Below are positions 62,468-64,000 of a stretch of 64,000 nucleotides of DNA, in pieces. Every line of letters begins with the position of its first letter. Within the stretch, counting starts at the first letter, position 1. The stretch is from the NCBI RefSeq assembly GCF_047807365.1, contig NZ_JBLOUI010000004.1, positions 1 through 64,000 on the forward strand. Direction: 5' to 3'. The notes beneath the pieces were generated by a model that was not told where the DNA came from, ran no database searches, and was given only the letters and a program-made list of their open reading frames with translations. Made by a program: the position numbers and the translations under genes. The DNA is from Peptacetobacter sp900539645 (lineage in GTDB: Bacteria; Bacillota; Clostridia; Peptostreptococcales; Peptostreptococcaceae).

Positions 62468-62984
62468 AGAAAGTAGTTATCTTATTAAAAGGAAATAACC
62501 TAATAACAACTTTTCCTAATATATCAGATTTATTTATTGTCCCTAAAGATATTGCTCGGCTATCCTGACTTTCAAGCCTATTATCTCCCATAACAAAAAC
62601 TTCATTTTCTGGAACAATAATATCAACTGATCCGTCTGTATATGAATCTTTTATATAGTTTTCATTTAACTTTTTATCATTTAAATATACAGAACCATTT
62701 TTTATAACAATATGGTCGTTAGGTAATCCAATTACTCTTTTTACAATTTTTTTACTTTTACCATCATCAGATAGATTGTCAGTTTCAGCAACTATAATAT
62801 CGCCTTTTGAAGGATATGTAATCTTATAGCCTAGTTTAGAAACTATTAAATAATTTCCATCTTCAAGAGTAGGCAACATAGAACGCCCATCAACAACAAC
62901 AGGTTGTATAACTACAGATACTAACAAAGCAATTATTATTGCTGTTAAAATAGTTTTAATCCATTCTTTAACTGTATTTTTCAT
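62466..62984 (-). CDS. lepB: Signal peptidase I
   Basis: A 172-residue S26 peptidase: one N-terminal membrane anchor (about 8-28), catalytic Ser35 in GRSMLPTLEDGN, Lys82 in KIVKRVIGLP, and the box E motif VMGDNRLESQDSR. It removes signal peptides of exported proteins on the outer face of the membrane and would process the adhesin at 25134. It lies just downstream of the AgrC-type kinase gene on the same strand; signal peptidase also takes part in peptide-pheromone maturation in agr systems. Confidence 0.93.
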   Translation of the reverse strand: MKNTVKEWIKTILTAIIIALLVSVVIQPVVVDGRSMLPTLEDGNYLIVSKLGYKITYPSKGDIIVAETDNLSDDGKSKKIVKRVIGLPNDHIVIKNGSVYLNDKKLNENYIKDSYTDGSVDIIVPENEVFVMGDNRLESQDSRAISLGTINKSDILGKVVIRLFPFNKITTF

Positions 62985-63070
62985 AGTTTTTTATTCCTAC
63001 CTATTAAAAAGTTTATAATTAATTATACAATATATTATAATATTAATATATATTTTTAGGATAATTTATA

Positions 63071-64000
63071 TTACGGTATAGGAATTAGTATTTTAGCAGA
63101 GAATACGTCATTATCATACTCAATAACAAGTTCTCCGTCATATTTATCCAGAGCTCTTTTAACACTCTTTAATCCTAATCCATGTAGGGATTTATTCTTT
63201 TTAGTAGTATTTAAATTATCACCTGTAAAATCAATCTTGCCATTTGTAGTATTTGTAAGTTTCACGACAAACAACGAATCTATAGCGATTCCCCTAAGAA
63301 TTATACTTGTTTCCTTGTTTTTAATCTTCAAACATGACTCAATAGCATTATCCAAAAGGTTTGAGAAAATAGTACAAATATCTTCGTCCTCGATAAAGCC
63401 ACATTTTTTGAAATTAATATCACAGATAAATTTAATCCTATTCTGTAGGCATATAGTATTTTTTTCGTGTAGCAAAGTATCCAAAATAACATTACCTGTA
63501 TTAAATTTATTGCTATACTCATCTAAAAGCAACTCTACTTTTTCTATATATTCATCAGACTTATGATCATCGCTATACTTCATACAGATTATATGATTTT
63601 TCATATCGTGGTACAATTCACGAGATTTTTCTTGATTTTTATGCAGCATATCCATATAAAAGTCCTGTTTTTTGTTCTTAGAATTAAAGAATATTACAAG
63701 TAAAACTGAGAAATTAGCTACAACTATCAAAAGCAACGTTAAAATAAAAATATTGGAATTACCCAAAGAATTTTTGCTCCTTAATTCATTCATTACATTA
63801 GCCAAAATGAAAAAATAAACTGTGTTAGTAGCTACTGGAACTACAAGATAGTTTATGTATTTTTTCCAAGAGCCTTTGTTTTTATACAGATACTTATACG
63901 ATAGAAAAATGTATATATAAAAGCATAGAATTAGGATAATTTTTTCAACCAATATAGAAATATATTGGTAATTGTTTTGGCTTATTACTCCTTCAAAGAA
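63071..64000 (-). CDS. AgrC-type sensor histidine kinase (5' end beyond the right edge)
   Basis: At least 309 codons are open to the right edge. At least three membrane segments remain, then a HPK10-type kinase core: H-box YHDMKNHI, N-box NLLDNAIESC and G-box HGLGLKSVKRALDKYDG of the GHKL type. Only a TTG at 63952 could start a shorter form, and AgrC proteins have five to seven membrane segments, so the true start is probably outside. AgrC kinases sense cyclic peptides and phosphorylate LytTR regulators. Its regulator and any agrB-agrD genes must lie further right, if present. Confidence 0.88.
   Translation of the reverse strand, partial: FFEGVISQNNYQYISILVEKIILILCFYIYIFLSYKYLYKNKGSWKKYINYLVVPVATNTVYFFILANVMNELRSKNSLGNSNIFILTLLLIVVANFSVLLVIFFNSKNKKQDFYMDMLHKNQEKSRELYHDMKNHIICMKYSDDHKSDEYIEKVELLLDEYSNKFNTGNVILDTLLHEKNTICLQNRIKFICDINFKKCGFIEDEDICTIFSNLLDNAIESCLKIKNKETSIILRGIAIDSLFVVKLTNTTNGKIDFTGDNLNTTKKNKSLHGLGLKSVKRALDKYDGELVIEYDNDVFSAKILIPIP

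Noticed and set aside
63258..63273. parS-like sequence (AGTTTCACGACAAACA)
   Set aside because: It matches the parS consensus at only 13 of 16 positions, breaks the central CACGTG and lies inside the kinase coding sequence; chance similarity is likely. I found no good parS site in the window by eye.

Overview
The window is the replication-origin region of a low-GC (about 30%), Gram-positive anaerobe. The order gyrA-gyrB-recF-S4-dnaN-dnaA / rpmH-rnpA-yidD-yidC-jag-mnmE-mnmG-rsmG-noc, with rsbV-rsbW-sigB next to a 16S gene beyond gyrA, together with many oxygen-sensitive-type enzymes and the 16S 5' end itself, points to the Clostridia and most likely the Peptostreptococcaceae. The genus is inferred, not proven. 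Core genes use CAG almost exclusively for glutamine and AGA/ATA heavily.

Layout. 1-840: an rRNA operon on the minus strand whose first gene is 5S, then tRNA-Leu, a CAT-anticodon tRNA and 16S (cut by the window edge). 997-5555: an AhpD-like protein, a SigB general-stress module (YtxH, DUF948, RsbV, RsbW, SigB), a DUF3343 protein and a 2-hydroxyacyl-CoA dehydratase-like iron-sulfur protein. 5851-7971: an S15 (PepX-type) peptidase. 8035-16792: gyrA, gyrB, recF, S4, dnaN, dnaA. A bipartite origin lies on both sides of dnaA (15119-15442 and 16793-17512). 17513-24734: ribosome, membrane-insertion and tRNA-modification genes, ending in a Noc/ParB-like gene. 25134-32759: a 2541-residue LPKTG surface adhesin sits between noc and parB, where parA (soj) is expected, with different codon use and a 20-T tract upstream.

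33676-44759 is an accessory metabolic and regulatory stretch: a candidate small RNA, GerMN lipoprotein, YedF, MerR-TipAS and HxlR regulators, a fused FAD/Fe-S oxidoreductase with a DMT transporter, an iron alcohol dehydrogenase, DUF3343 and DUF951 proteins, an aminotransferase and an XRE-cupin regulator. The transporter/oxidoreductase operon and the alcohol dehydrogenase share a 27-bp promoter module. 45212-49695 looks like a dipeptide-use operon (epimerase, DUF819 permease, S15 hydrolase) behind a structured leader. 49973-56052 is rpsF-ssb-rpsR-DUF2232-gdpP-rplI-dnaB, followed by DnaA-box-like repeats and a Lys-Glu-Val-Thr tRNA operon. 56858-59765: an UPF0173 hydrolase and the DnaI/DnaD helicase-loader pair.

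59995-64000 is the least described part: small membrane proteins with NfeD-like C-termini, one of which appears to be another with a membrane hairpin inserted, under a promoter with a two-turn direct repeat; a two-gene Panacea antitoxin / PemK-like toxin operon; signal peptidase I; and the C-terminal part of an AgrC-type sensor kinase running off the right edge. The most novel-looking items are the shared promoter module at 40637-42056, the Panacea-PemK pair, the adhesin in the soj position, the nested NfeD paralogues and the candidate small RNA at 33676-33768.
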